From Bradyrhizobium septentrionale (lineage in GTDB: Bacteria; Pseudomonadota; Alphaproteobacteria; Rhizobiales; Xanthobacteraceae): a stretch of DNA of 64,000 bases. The notes under the pieces are model-generated. The model was not told the origin of the DNA and ran no database searches. It was given only the letters and a program-made list of their open reading frames with translations. The DNA is taken from the NCBI RefSeq assembly GCF_011516645.4, contig NZ_CP088285.1, positions 1,488,001 to 1,552,000 on the forward strand. The letters run 5' to 3'. This document shows, in pieces, positions 8,399 to 17,166 of the stretch. Position 1 is the stretch's first letter; each line of letters starts with the position of its first letter. A program made the translations under genes and the position numbers.

Positions 8399-8743
8399 CT
8401 AGCGTTTTTCGGCAGCTTTGGCCCGCTCGCGCTCGGTCCATTTGCGCTCGATCCAGCCGAGCAATTGCGCTGTGGGTTTCTGCAGGAACGGCACGTCCTG
8501 TGCGAACAAAAGGAGTCCGAGTGGCAGCATCCAGAGTCCGAGCACCGGCAGGAAGCTGAAGATGCCGCCGATGATCAAAAGGAACGCCAACGGAATCCGC
8601 ACATAGCGCGACGACGGCTTGCGCAGCCACGCGACGAAGCGCGAGGGGCCACGCGGAAGCTTGGCCTCGAACCAGGCGAAGTGCCGATCGATCTCTTGCT
8701 TGTAGTATTCGCTCACGCGTCCCACTCCACCCGTTTCGCCCAT
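8399..8743 (-). CDS. Small membrane protein with a hydrophobic hairpin
   Basis: About 114 residues: a polar start (SEYYKQEIDRHFAWFE), the basic patch RKPSSRYVR, a long hydrophobic stretch with a central FLPVLGLWMLPLG turn, and a charged C terminus IERKWTERERAKAAEKR. This indicates two membrane helices with both ends cytoplasmic. The start is uncertain: ATG at 8743 is used here, but a GTG 27 bases downstream has a better GGAG before it. No function assigned. Confidence 0.65.
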   Translation of the reverse strand: MGETGGVGRVSEYYKQEIDRHFAWFEAKLPRGPSRFVAWLRKPSSRYVRIPLAFLLIIGGIFSFLPVLGLWMLPLGLLLFAQDVPFLQKPTAQLLGWIERKWTERERAKAAEKR

Positions 8744-8877
8744 CGCGGAAACGGAGTCTGCAATGAACACAGCCCCACAGATGATGCTGCGTGACAGCGT
8801 CACAAGGCGTCAGTCTGTCGCGCATCGCGGCCTTGAAATGGCCGCTACTGGGTCTACCGCGCAGGATGGGAACCGGA

Positions 8878-9207
8878 TCAGTTGGCCGGCTTCTTCGCCT
8901 TGCGCGATTTCGTGGCCTTGTGCTTGGCGGCAGCAGGCCGTCGCTCCACGCGCTCGCGCGCGTCACGTGGCTCGGGACCGGCCCGGAAGAATACGCGGCA
9001 GGCCGGCGAAAGCTGCGCCTTGTTCCTGATCATGCAGGCGGTGATGCGATCGACGTCGGGAATCTCCGGCCCACAAAGCCGAAACGCGTCAGGCGTACAG
9101 GCCTGCTGCTGGTCGGGTGTGTAAGCCTCGCCCCGGTCCGGCAGCAGCAGCGCTGCAAGCCCGAGCATCAACGCAAACGAAAAACTCCTTGCACCGGCGG
9201 TCCCCAT
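8878..9207 (-). CDS. Exported small cysteine-containing protein
   Basis: 109 residues with a signal peptide (to about residue 28, GEAY), then a compact region with four cysteines (ACTPDAFRLCGPEIPDVDRI, ACMIRNKAQLSPACR) that likely form two disulphides in the periplasm, and a Lys/Arg/Ala-rich tail (AAAKHKATKSRKAKKPAN). Short exported four-Cys proteins of this type are common in Bradyrhizobium; none has a role I can name. Confidence 0.75.
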   Translation of the reverse strand: MGTAGARSFSFALMLGLAALLLPDRGEAYTPDQQQACTPDAFRLCGPEIPDVDRITACMIRNKAQLSPACRVFFRAGPEPRDARERVERRPAAAKHKATKSRKAKKPAN

Positions 9208-9582
9208 GCGCGTCCCCCAAAGGTGTCATAAAGGCGTCGTTTAAAGCGTCGTTTCACCGATAGTGGGTGAACGCACCGTGAATCGCAAGCGGGCGAGATG
9301 ATACGCCGGAACAGTTGCTGCACCGCACGAGGATGCCTCACCTCCACCATCAGCAATTTCGTCATCGCCGAGAGCAATCGTCATTCGAAAGTTGGTGCGA
9401 CCCATGGTCGCTCATAGGGACCAAAGCTACCCCTGGATATTGCGCGTCCCGTTGCAAACGGTGTTCAAGCATGTTCGAAATCATCCCGCTGGTGAATTTG
9501 AAGGCCGGTGGGTCTCACTGCACGGCAAGAAATTGCGGCCCGTTTTGATCGCATCGACCGTGCCTAGCTGGAGGAACGAACC
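9208..9582. other. Gene-free stretch upstream of the RTX genes
   Basis: 375 bases between the exported cysteine protein (leftward) and the first RTX gene (rightward). Base composition is less GC-rich than the neighbours. I see no convincing gene or perfect palindrome. GGAGGAACGAACC just before 9583 is a good ribosome binding site for the RTX gene, whose promoter must lie here. Confidence 0.55.
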
Positions 9583-11718
9583 ATGGGTAGCGTTTGGCGG
9601 CCCCCGGTGCTCATCGCGAGCGTGCAGCCCAACCCTCCAGCCAACGGCGTCGACAACGGTACCAATGGCCTGGGTTCAACCGCGCTGGCCGCCATCGGCA
9701 ACGACCAGATGGCGATGGTCTACCTGCAAGGTGGCTATGCCAACTTCCCGGACCTCAGCTACCAATCCGTCGTGCTTCAACGCGTCGATCCGCTTGGCAA
9801 TACCAGCGGGTCCCCGATCACGATCGCCAGCAGTGCTGTCAGCCCGACCCTGATCGGCTCGGTCGTTTCGACGCCCGACGTGACCGCGCTTTCCAATGGA
9901 TCGGTCGCCGTTTCCTACACGTTCGGATCCTACAACGCGGGCACGCTGCGGACCGATGTGTTCGCGAGGATTGTCGCGCCCGACGGTACCGTAGGAGCGG
10001 AAATCAAACTCAATACCACCGCGGGCAACGAAACCAACGCAACGATCACGGCCGTGGCAGGCGGCGGATTCCTTGCCGTCTGGCAAGACGCTGTTTCCCC
10101 TGGGCCGGGCGGCGTCGGCGGCGACGGCGCCGGCTCGGGCATCAGCGCGCAGCTGTTCGATGCCGCCGGAAACAAGGTCGGCACCCAATTCACCGTCAAT
10201 ACGACGACCGCCGGGAGTCAGACCAACCCATCGGCGACGACGCTCACCAATGGCAACATCCTGGTCAGCTGGATCAGCGGCGCCAATGTCGAAGCACAGA
10301 TCTACACCTCGGCAGGCGTCCCTGTCGGGACGGAGATCACGCTGTCGACTGCGCCCGGGCCCAGCGCTTCGGTAGGTTATAACAAGGTCGTCGCGCTCTC
10401 CGGCGGCGGCTTCGCGCTGGTTCGCGACTACACCAATTCGATCATCATTGCCCTCAATCCCGTGATCGACGTCCAGATTTTTGACGCGACAGGAACGGCG
10501 GTCGCACCGGCCCTCCAGATCGACGGCGTCGGCACCGGCTATTTCATCACCTCGATCGACGCAGCCGCGGCGACCGACGGCGGCGTGACCGTGACCTATA
10601 GCGACAATGATGCGTTCCTTGGTTTGACCGCGGTCAGCCGCTACCACATTGCGAGCACCGGAACGCTTGCAGATGCCAGCACGGTGACGACCACGTCGAC
10701 CAACACGTCCGCGATCGGCGCTGCCGCGATTGGCATGTATGGCGACGGACGCGAACAGATCATCTGGGACCAGCGCCAGCCCGGCTTTGCCGATACGTTG
10801 CAGGAATCGATCTACGACGATCGCAACACGACGACGTTTTTCGCGACAGCCGCGCAACCGACCGCGGTCGGCAGCATTTCGAATGACTCGATTTACGGCC
10901 ATGCCGGCGCGGACACGCTGTATGGTTACACCGGCAACGATATTCTTGTTGGCCAGGGCGGTGACGACATCGGCTATGGCGGCGACGGCAACGATTATTT
11001 TTATGCAGGTGCAGGAAACGACATCTTGTTCGGCGATGCCGGTCTCGATGTGCTGCTCGGCGAAGACGGCAACGACGTTCTCTACGGCGGCACCGGCTTC
11101 AACTACCTGTTTGGCGGCAACGGCAACGATATTCTGGTCGGCTCGGGAGGCGCCGGTCCCGCCGACGTCAACGTGATGTACGGCGACGATGGTGCCGATC
11201 TGCTCTACGGCGGCGCCGGCACCAACTACTTCTATGGCGGCGCCGGCGTCGACACGATGTATGGCGGTTCCGGCCTCAACATCTTCATCTCGTCAGGCGA
11301 GACCGACGGCAATGTGATCTATGGCGGCTCGGGCCAGAACTATGTCTATGGCTCGAACGGCGGCGACACCGTCACGGGCGGCACCAATGTCGACGTTTTC
11401 CTGATGGGCTCAGGCGCGGACAGCATCACCGGCGGCGGCGGCGTTGACTACGCCTGGGGCGGCCTCGGCAGCGATACCTTCACCCTCAACGACTCGACCT
11501 CCGAGGTGATGGTGATCCAGGACTTCAACGCCGGCGGCGTCAACGACCTCATCAAGTTCGCCGGCACGTCGCTGCATTCGTTCGCGGATGTCCAGGCGGC
11601 GTCATTCTACGTGGCGGGTACCAACACCACCATCATCACCGACGCTACCGGCAATGCGGTCTGGCTCACCGGTGTCGCACCGGGACAGCTCGACGCAAGC
11701 ATGTTCCAGTTCAGCTGA
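9583..11718 (+). CDS. RTX calcium-binding secreted protein
   Basis: 711 residues without an N-terminal signal peptide, as expected for type I secretion with a C-terminal signal. Residues 1 to about 430 contain strand-rich repeats of the type GGGFLAVWQD and NGNILVSWISG, suggesting a beta-propeller-like or adhesin region. From about 435 to 640 run glycine- and aspartate-rich nonapeptides (GGxGxDxUx, for example YTGNDILVGQGGDD) that bind Ca2+ outside the cell. The C terminus ends MFQFS after a hydrophobic segment typical of RTX export signals. The last 220 residues are almost the same as in the next gene. No HlyB/HlyD exporter is in the window. Confidence 0.88.
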   Translation: MGSVWRPPVLIASVQPNPPANGVDNGTNGLGSTALAAIGNDQMAMVYLQGGYANFPDLSYQSVVLQRVDPLGNTSGSPITIASSAVSPTLIGSVVSTPDVTALSNGSVAVSYTFGSYNAGTLRTDVFARIVAPDGTVGAEIKLNTTAGNETNATITAVAGGGFLAVWQDAVSPGPGGVGGDGAGSGISAQLFDAAGNKVGTQFTVNTTTAGSQTNPSATTLTNGNILVSWISGANVEAQIYTSAGVPVGTEITLSTAPGPSASVGYNKVVALSGGGFALVRDYTNSIIIALNPVIDVQIFDATGTAVAPALQIDGVGTGYFITSIDAAAATDGGVTVTYSDNDAFLGLTAVSRYHIASTGTLADASTVTTTSTNTSAIGAAAIGMYGDGREQIIWDQRQPGFADTLQESIYDDRNTTTFFATAAQPTAVGSISNDSIYGHAGADTLYGYTGNDILVGQGGDDIGYGGDGNDYFYAGAGNDILFGDAGLDVLLGEDGNDVLYGGTGFNYLFGGNGNDILVGSGGAGPADVNVMYGDDGADLLYGGAGTNYFYGGAGVDTMYGGSGLNIFISSGETDGNVIYGGSGQNYVYGSNGGDTVTGGTNVDVFLMGSGADSITGGGGVDYAWGGLGSDTFTLNDSTSEVMVIQDFNAGGVNDLIKFAGTSLHSFADVQAASFYVAGTNTTIITDATGNAVWLTGVAPGQLDASMFQFS

Positions 11719-12168
11719 GCGCTTCGGCCAGGACGAGGCATCCGCACCAGCCAAGCTTGCTCTGCGCCGGGCTGCGAGCAAATGTTGCTGTTCGTTGCTG
11801 AGCATTGCGGATGGCCTCACATCACGCCTCCAACGATGCGCCGGACGTCCGGGTGATCCAGCACCGGGATTCACCCCCGCGACGTGGTGCAATTCCGTGA
11901 CGCATTCCGATGGCTGCACTGTGGTCTGGATGAACGGCGCCACGGTCAGCATCGTCCCGGCCTCGAACGTCTCGATCGTGAACTAAAGTCACCCCTGTTC
12001 AAGGCGGTTGTCCGTTCTGGGCACCCCGAAAGTCTCCCGCGTTGAGAGAATTTTTTCGCCTCCAACCAACTAAAAATGGTACCAAGCGCCGATAAGGCCA
12101 GATTATTCAAGTGCATCTTGCGACAGGCGACTAGATTAGACGGGCGATTAGATTAAAGGGACTATGAG
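11719..12168. other. Gene-free stretch between the RTX genes
   Basis: 450 bases separate the two RTX genes. An open frame here continues out of frame from the first RTX gene and has no ribosome binding site, so I do not call it. The last 120 bases are AT-rich (TTTTTTCGCC, AAAAATGG) and probably contain the promoter of the second RTX gene, which has only a weak ribosome binding site before 12169. Confidence 0.55.
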
Positions 12169-13806
12169 ATGGCGTGGACTTATACTGTTCAGCTCAACGA
12201 CCCCGGTGGCGCTGGAGCGGCAACGGATTCGGCCCTGGTTTACGACCTGCAACAGGCGTTAAGCGTCTGGCAACAGTACGTCGGCGGCATCGGGAATCTG
12301 GTGGTCGATCTCAATATCACGACCACCGCCGTGGGGCGGGCAGATGGCGGGCCGACGTCGACTTACTACGTCGGAACAAGCAATGGCCTGGCCGTCTATG
12401 AACCTTCGAGTCAGTACGAGCTGACGACGGGACAACACATCAGCGGCACGACGAGCGACATCACCATCAATGTCGATACCGCTTATCTGCAATATCTGGA
12501 TCTGACCTACGGTCTGAGTTGGAGCAGCTCGGTCCCGGACAACAAACTCAACCCCATCGACGTATTCCTGCACGAGATGATGCACGGGTTCGGAATGACG
12601 GGCTGGTACAGCCAGAGCGGCCAGCTCCCCGGCGCCTATGAATCGACCTTCGACACCTTTATCCAGAAGTCCGGATCGTTGGCCTATTTCACCGGTTCGC
12701 ATGCGGAGGCCGCGTATGGCGGCCCGGTGCCGCTGACGACGGACAGCACCACGCAGAATTACTATCACTTCGGCAATCAGCAATCCGACTTCACCGCCTC
12801 GCCATCGACAGTCACCGATCCGCTCACGCTGGATCTGATGAATGGCATCGTCTTCTTCGACGACTACCAATACGCCATCTCACCGCTGGATCTCGGGGTG
12901 CTGAAGGACCTTGGATACAGCGTGCGCGGCTATGCCGACGACACCATGAACGGCACAGCCGGCGCGGATTCGCTGTACGGGACTACGTTGAACGACCTGA
13001 TCTCGAGCGGCGCGGGCAATGACATCATCGTTGCGGGTGCCGGCTTCGATACCGTCGATGGCGGCGACGGCAACGACTACGTCTATGCGGGCGCCGACGC
13101 TGACGTCCTGAGCGGCGGCAACGGCAACGACGTGTTGCTCGGCGAAGACGGCGATGACGCGATCTACGGCGGCACCGGGTTCAACTATTTGTTCGGCGGC
13201 AGCGGCAACGACACGCTGGTCGGCGCGGGAGGCACGTCGGCCAGCGACGTCAACGTGATGTATGGCGGCGACGGCGCCGACTATCTGTTCGGCGGCGCCG
13301 GCACCAACTACTTCTATGGCGGCACCGGCGTCGACACGATGTATGGCGGCTCGGGCCTGAACATCTTCATCTCGTCGGGCGAGACCGACGGCAATTTGAT
13401 CTATGGCGGCTCCGGCCAGAACTATGTCTACGGCTCGAACGGCGGGGACACCGTCACCGGCGGCACCGGCGTCGACGTCTTCCTGATGGGCTCGGGCGCA
13501 GACAACATCACAGGCGGCGGCGGCGTCGACTACGCCTGGGGTGGCGGCGGCAGCGATATCTTCAACCTCAACGACAAGGCGTCCGATACCGAAGTGATGG
13601 TCGTCGAGGACTTCAACGCCGGCGGGGTCAACGACTTCGTCAATTTCGCAGGCACGTCACTGCATTCGTTCGCGGACGTCCAGGCCGCCGAGTTCTACGC
13701 CGCCAACATCAACACCACCATCATCACCGACGCTGCGGGCAGCGCGGTGTGGCTGATCGGTGAAGCGCCGGGACAGCTGAGCGCGGGGATGTTCAAGTTC
13801 AGTTGA
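12169..13806 (+). CDS. RTX protein with metalloprotease-like N-terminal domain
   Basis: 545 residues, no N-terminal signal peptide. Residues 1-245 look like a zinc-metalloprotease domain: the motif HEMMHGFGMTG (starting near residue 140) has HExxH and the following Gly, but the position where serralysin-type metzincins carry the third zinc ligand His is Gly. From about 265 to 490 come RTX nonapeptides (AGNDIIVAGAG, GGNGNDVLLGEDG), then a hydrophobic C-terminal export segment ending MFKFS. This points to a calcium-stabilised exoprotein exported by type I secretion. Whether it is an active protease is open. It shares about 220 C-terminal residues with the preceding gene. Confidence 0.85.
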   Translation: MAWTYTVQLNDPGGAGAATDSALVYDLQQALSVWQQYVGGIGNLVVDLNITTTAVGRADGGPTSTYYVGTSNGLAVYEPSSQYELTTGQHISGTTSDITINVDTAYLQYLDLTYGLSWSSSVPDNKLNPIDVFLHEMMHGFGMTGWYSQSGQLPGAYESTFDTFIQKSGSLAYFTGSHAEAAYGGPVPLTTDSTTQNYYHFGNQQSDFTASPSTVTDPLTLDLMNGIVFFDDYQYAISPLDLGVLKDLGYSVRGYADDTMNGTAGADSLYGTTLNDLISSGAGNDIIVAGAGFDTVDGGDGNDYVYAGADADVLSGGNGNDVLLGEDGDDAIYGGTGFNYLFGGSGNDTLVGAGGTSASDVNVMYGGDGADYLFGGAGTNYFYGGTGVDTMYGGSGLNIFISSGETDGNLIYGGSGQNYVYGSNGGDTVTGGTGVDVFLMGSGADNITGGGGVDYAWGGGGSDIFNLNDKASDTEVMVVEDFNAGGVNDFVNFAGTSLHSFADVQAAEFYAANINTTIITDAAGSAVWLIGEAPGQLSAGMFKFS

Positions 13807-14045
13807 GGGTGCCGGGGCGGGATTGCGACGTGCGAACCGGCCCGACCACCACCACGATCGCGCTCGAATTCGCGGCGAATTCCGCTGCAGCCTGAAGACC
13901 TTTTCGGGCCTCCTGGTGAGTAGCGAGAGAGGCAAGATTTTCTGATCAGCATTCTGATCCGGCGTCAGAATGTTGAGATAGATCAACACATCAGACCGAC
14001 GCATTCGCTCGCATAGTCGCCTATCGAGCGAATTTCGGGGCTGGG

Positions 14046-14708
14046 ATGTCGCAGATTTCAGATACGCCTGCCGGTAACATCCTTGATCCGATGGAGCGGA
14101 TCTCGGAAACCCTGTTCGGCCTGATCATGGCGCTCACCTTCATCTGCTCGCTCGGTGTCGCGACGGGGGCCAGCGTCAACGTTCAAACACTGCTGATCGG
14201 TGCGCTCGGCTGCAATCTGGCCTGGGGTATTGTCGACGGCGGCCTTTATCTGCTGGCTCGCATCAACGATCGGGGAGACAAGCTCTTGACGCTCCGCGCG
14301 ATACGGCAGGCACCGAATCCCGAAACAGCGCGGCGCGTCATCGCCAACGCGCTGTCGCCGGAATTGGTGGCGCTGTTGCCGCCGGACCAGATCGATTTGA
14401 TGCGGCAGAAACTGCAGCAATCGCCGGAACCGTCGGGCGGTCGAGGGCTGACGACACGCGACTGGACCGGAGCGCTGGGGATTTGCCTGCTAAGCTTCCT
14501 TTCGACCTTCCCTGTCGTGATCCCGTTCCTGTTACTTAGCGACGCCAGATTGGCGCTGCGCGTCTCCTACGCCATTGCCATTGTGATGCTTTTCGGCTGT
14601 GGTTACGTGTTCGGAGTTCGTAGCGGGCTGCGGCCTTGGGCGGCGGGTCTTGCGATGGTGGCGGTTGGCAGTGCGCTGGTAGGTGTCGCGGTGGCTCTTG
14701 GAGGGTGA
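14046..14708 (+). CDS. VIT1/CCC1-like membrane protein
   Basis: 220 residues. ERISETLFGLIMALTFICSL near the N terminus, a second hydrophobic segment with GCNLAWGIVDGGLYLL, a soluble middle (about 85-135) and three C-terminal membrane helices. The order of an acidic first helix, GCNLAWGxxDG and a cytoplasmic insert resembles vacuolar iron transporter (VIT/CCC1) family members, which move Fe2+ or Mn2+ out of the cytoplasm. The resemblance is to the fold; metal specificity is not established. The next gene starts 7 bases after its stop, so they are co-transcribed. Confidence 0.65.
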   Translation: MSQISDTPAGNILDPMERISETLFGLIMALTFICSLGVATGASVNVQTLLIGALGCNLAWGIVDGGLYLLARINDRGDKLLTLRAIRQAPNPETARRVIANALSPELVALLPPDQIDLMRQKLQQSPEPSGGRGLTTRDWTGALGICLLSFLSTFPVVIPFLLLSDARLALRVSYAIAIVMLFGCGYVFGVRSGLRPWAAGLAMVAVGSALVGVAVALGG

Positions 14709-14714
14709 TCGACA

Positions 14715-15656
14715 GTGCGGCAGCGGGGCATTGCATCTGTTCAGCGTGCAAGCGGTGCCTCGATCGCCGCCTTGATCGGGTTCTGGCTGTCACCTATGGC
14801 CGCCGGTCTTGCGCAGACCGCCGCCCCCAGTCCGGGCGGGGCGATCGGCCTTGGCAATCGCGGCTGGTCGGCAGCCGGCGCCAACCAGGCAACGTCTTCG
14901 AACGAGTTCGAATTCAGCGCCCGCGCCGGGGCTGCGTCCGACTATATCTATCGCGGGACCACGCTGTCGGATCATGGGCCTGCGGTCGGCGCCGCCTTCG
15001 AAGCAAGATTTGGCTCGCTCTACGCCGGCACCACGGTCGCCACCGTCAAGCTGCCGACCCAACCGGCGGCCGAACTCACTTTCGCCGGCGGTATCCGCCC
15101 GACGATCGCTACGATTGATCTTGATCTTGGCGTGACCTACTTCGCCTACCCCGGTGAACGGCTTCCCGGCGAGACCAACGGCATCAATTATTGGGAGGCG
15201 GTTATCCGCGGCGATCGAAAGATCGGCGAACAGGTCCGCGTCGCCGCCGGCTACGCTTACTCGCCGAACGTCTCGAACACCGGCGCCTGGAGTCAATATG
15301 TGGCGGCCGGGGCTGGCTTCGACGTGCCGGGCCGCTTGCTGCCGAACGACCTGGCCGTATCATTCACGGCCGCTGCCGGCTACTCCTGGTTCGGCAACCA
15401 GAGCTCGCAGCTCGGCGGCTTCCCGCTACCTGCCTATCTCAATTGGCAGGCGGGTGTGACCTTCACCCATAAGGCCTTCAACCTCGACCTGCGCTACTAC
15501 GACACCAATTTGTCGAAGGAAAATTGCTTCGTCTTCACGGGCGATCCAAACGCACGGCCGGGCGGCCGCGTCGATCTCGCCACCAACCCGGGCGGCCTGG
15601 TCTCGAACTGGTGCGGCGCGGCCTTCGTTGCCAAGGCCTGGTTTGCGTTCAACTAG
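14715..15656 (+). CDS. TorF-type putative outer-membrane porin
   Basis: 313 residues starting with GTG. A signal peptide (about 1-34, ending GLAQ) precedes a beta-barrel-like body with alternating strands such as EFEFSARAGAASDYIYRG and a C terminus ending in aromatic AFN after FVAKAWF. The early phrase SDYIYRGTTLSDHGPAVG is the hallmark of the TorF family of putative outer-membrane proteins. It lies directly downstream of the VIT-like membrane protein, suggesting the pair spans the envelope for the same, unknown, solute. Confidence 0.8.
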   Translation: MRQRGIASVQRASGASIAALIGFWLSPMAAGLAQTAAPSPGGAIGLGNRGWSAAGANQATSSNEFEFSARAGAASDYIYRGTTLSDHGPAVGAAFEARFGSLYAGTTVATVKLPTQPAAELTFAGGIRPTIATIDLDLGVTYFAYPGERLPGETNGINYWEAVIRGDRKIGEQVRVAAGYAYSPNVSNTGAWSQYVAAGAGFDVPGRLLPNDLAVSFTAAAGYSWFGNQSSQLGGFPLPAYLNWQAGVTFTHKAFNLDLRYYDTNLSKENCFVFTGDPNARPGGRVDLATNPGGLVSNWCGAAFVAKAWFAFN

Positions 15657-15693
15657 TCCCGTCGTTTGCGGGCTACCACTTTGAGGCAGGGCC

Positions 15694-16800
15694 TCAGACT
15701 GCAAGACGATCCAAAGGAACCGAAACCCTCAACCTGAGCCCGCTCGGCAGCCAATCATGCTCAACCTTGCCGCCGAGCTGATCAGCAATGCTGCGCTCTG
15801 CAAGCACGCTACCAAAGCCTTTGGCTGACGGTGGGGCGACAATCACGGGCCCGCCTGTTTCCACCCATTCAAGATGGAGATCCCCGCCATGCGTCTCCCA
15901 TGTGATGCTGACCGAACCAGTCGGCTCCGATAGCGCACCGTATTTGGCCGCATTCGTCGTTGTTTCATGCAGGGCGAGAGCGAGACTTGTCACGGCCATC
16001 GCACCCACGGGCACATGAGGTCCTCTCACCATGATGCGTTCGCGAGACGCGTCATCCTCGTAAGGCCGCAACACCGTTCGCACGACGTCTCCCACCGTTG
16101 TTCGCTCGCTATGCGCCTCCGTACCCATGATCCCAGGACGGATGAGATCCTTGGCCTGCATGAGAGCGTTCAGACGGCCCCGTAGCGATTGAGCCATTTC
16201 CTGCGGCGTTCGGGCTGACCGAGCACTCAGATTGATGATGCCGTGGAAGACGGCAAACATGTTCTTGACGCGGTGGTTCGCCTCCCGTGCGAGCAACCGT
16301 TGGCGCTCTTGCGCAACTACACGCTCGGTCGTCTCGCTAACGATGCAAAGAACACCGCCAATTTCACCAAATTCGTCCTGTACCGGAGAATAGGAAATGT
16401 CGAAGTAAACAGTCTCTGGGTAGCCATGGCGCTCGATGTAGAAGGGGCGGTCCTTGGCGAAGACTGTTTCGCCAGTATCGAGGACGCGTCGGAGCAGGGG
16501 CTCTAAGTCGTCCCACAGCTCGGTCCAATTCTCGCGAGCTGGTCGTCCAAGAGCCTTTGGATGCTTCTGACCTATCGTCGGCGCATAGGCGTCATTGTAT
16601 AGCGCCACGAACTCCGGCCCCCAGAACAGCACGATCTGTGCTTTGGCCGGCAGCATAAGGCTGACTGCACTCTTGAGGTGCGCAGGCCACTCCATGATTG
16701 GCCCCAAGCTTGTGGCGGGCCAATCGAAGGCGCGAATGAGTGCGGCGACGTCGCTGACACCTGGTGGAAAATCACCTTCCAGTTTGCGACCGATGCCCAT
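15694..16800 (-). CDS. PAS-HWE sensor histidine kinase
   Basis: 368 residues from ATG 16800. An N-terminal PAS-like sensory domain (about 30-160, with FWGPEFVALYNDAY) precedes the HWE-type H box REANHRVKNMFAVFHG with the phospho-acceptor His near residue 176. The ATP-binding part has the N box ALHETTTNAAKYGALS and GFGSVLAERSIADQL. The HWE family is frequent in Hyphomicrobiales and often senses light or stress and phosphorylates single-domain or anti-anti-sigma regulators. No response regulator is adjacent. A TTG start 45 bases upstream is less likely. Confidence 0.9.
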   Translation of the reverse strand: MGIGRKLEGDFPPGVSDVAALIRAFDWPATSLGPIMEWPAHLKSAVSLMLPAKAQIVLFWGPEFVALYNDAYAPTIGQKHPKALGRPARENWTELWDDLEPLLRRVLDTGETVFAKDRPFYIERHGYPETVYFDISYSPVQDEFGEIGGVLCIVSETTERVVAQERQRLLAREANHRVKNMFAVFHGIINLSARSARTPQEMAQSLRGRLNALMQAKDLIRPGIMGTEAHSERTTVGDVVRTVLRPYEDDASRERIMVRGPHVPVGAMAVTSLALALHETTTNAAKYGALSEPTGSVSITWETHGGDLHLEWVETGGPVIVAPPSAKGFGSVLAERSIADQLGGKVEHDWLPSGLRLRVSVPLDRLAV

Positions 16801-16898
16801 GGCCTTCAGGCAATCAGATTTTGCCAACGGGAACAAGCCGCGCAAAACCCGTCCGGCTTATCAGTAAGCTGCTGGAGATGCGGGTAACTCAATTGCAA

Positions 16899-16975
16899 TG
16901 GTACAGTTGGGTGGGCTCGAACCACCGACCTCCTGTTCCACAGACAGGCGCTCTAACCAACTGAGCTACAACTGC
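16899..16975 (-). tRNA. tRNA-His (GTG anticodon)
   Basis: The minus strand folds as a 77-base tRNA. Acceptor 5' GCAGTTG pairs with CAACTGT, the D arm has AGCTCAGTTGGTTAGAGC, the anticodon stem CCTGT/ACAGG encloses CTGTGGA (anticodon GTG), the T arm contains GGTTCGAGCC, and the 3' end ACCA is encoded. Position 73 is A and no extra G precedes position 1 (the base there is T), which is the alphaproteobacterial form of tRNA-His. It lies between the HWE kinase and a phasin gene. Confidence 0.95.
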
Positions 16976-17111
16976 ATCCTGACGCAACGCCCCGACCCGA
17001 AAGGGGGCGGCGATTTCGGGCGGAAACTAGGTGCAACGCCGCGCTTTGGCAAGGCTTTAACGCGGGCTTTCGGCCCGCATTTCGCGCCGTTGGATAACCG
17101 ATTTTCAAGCA

Positions 17112-17144
17112 GAAAGGCCCGGACCGCCTCGGCCCGGGCCTTTC
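17112..17144 (-). terminator. Terminator hairpin after phasin gene 1
   Basis: GAAAGGCCCGG and CCGGGCCTTTC form a perfect 11-base-pair stem with an 11-base loop, 23 bases beyond the stop codon of the leftward phasin gene. The sequence after the hairpin on the minus strand is moderately T-rich. Confidence 0.8.
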
Positions 17145-17166
17145 GCTGGTCTCTTGCGGGTTAAGA

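Noticed and set aside
11588..11986. Possible small gene extending from within the first RTX gene into the gap
   Set aside because: It begins in another frame inside the RTX gene, has no ribosome binding site and no recognisable domain.
10880..13700. Regularly spaced short repeats that might be a CRISPR array
   Set aside because: They are in-frame codons for RTX nonapeptides, vary in sequence, and have no unique spacers.
9583..13806. A contact-dependent inhibition or polymorphic toxin system
   Set aside because: There is no two-partner exporter, no immunity-like small gene after either protein, and no toxin domain at the C terminus.
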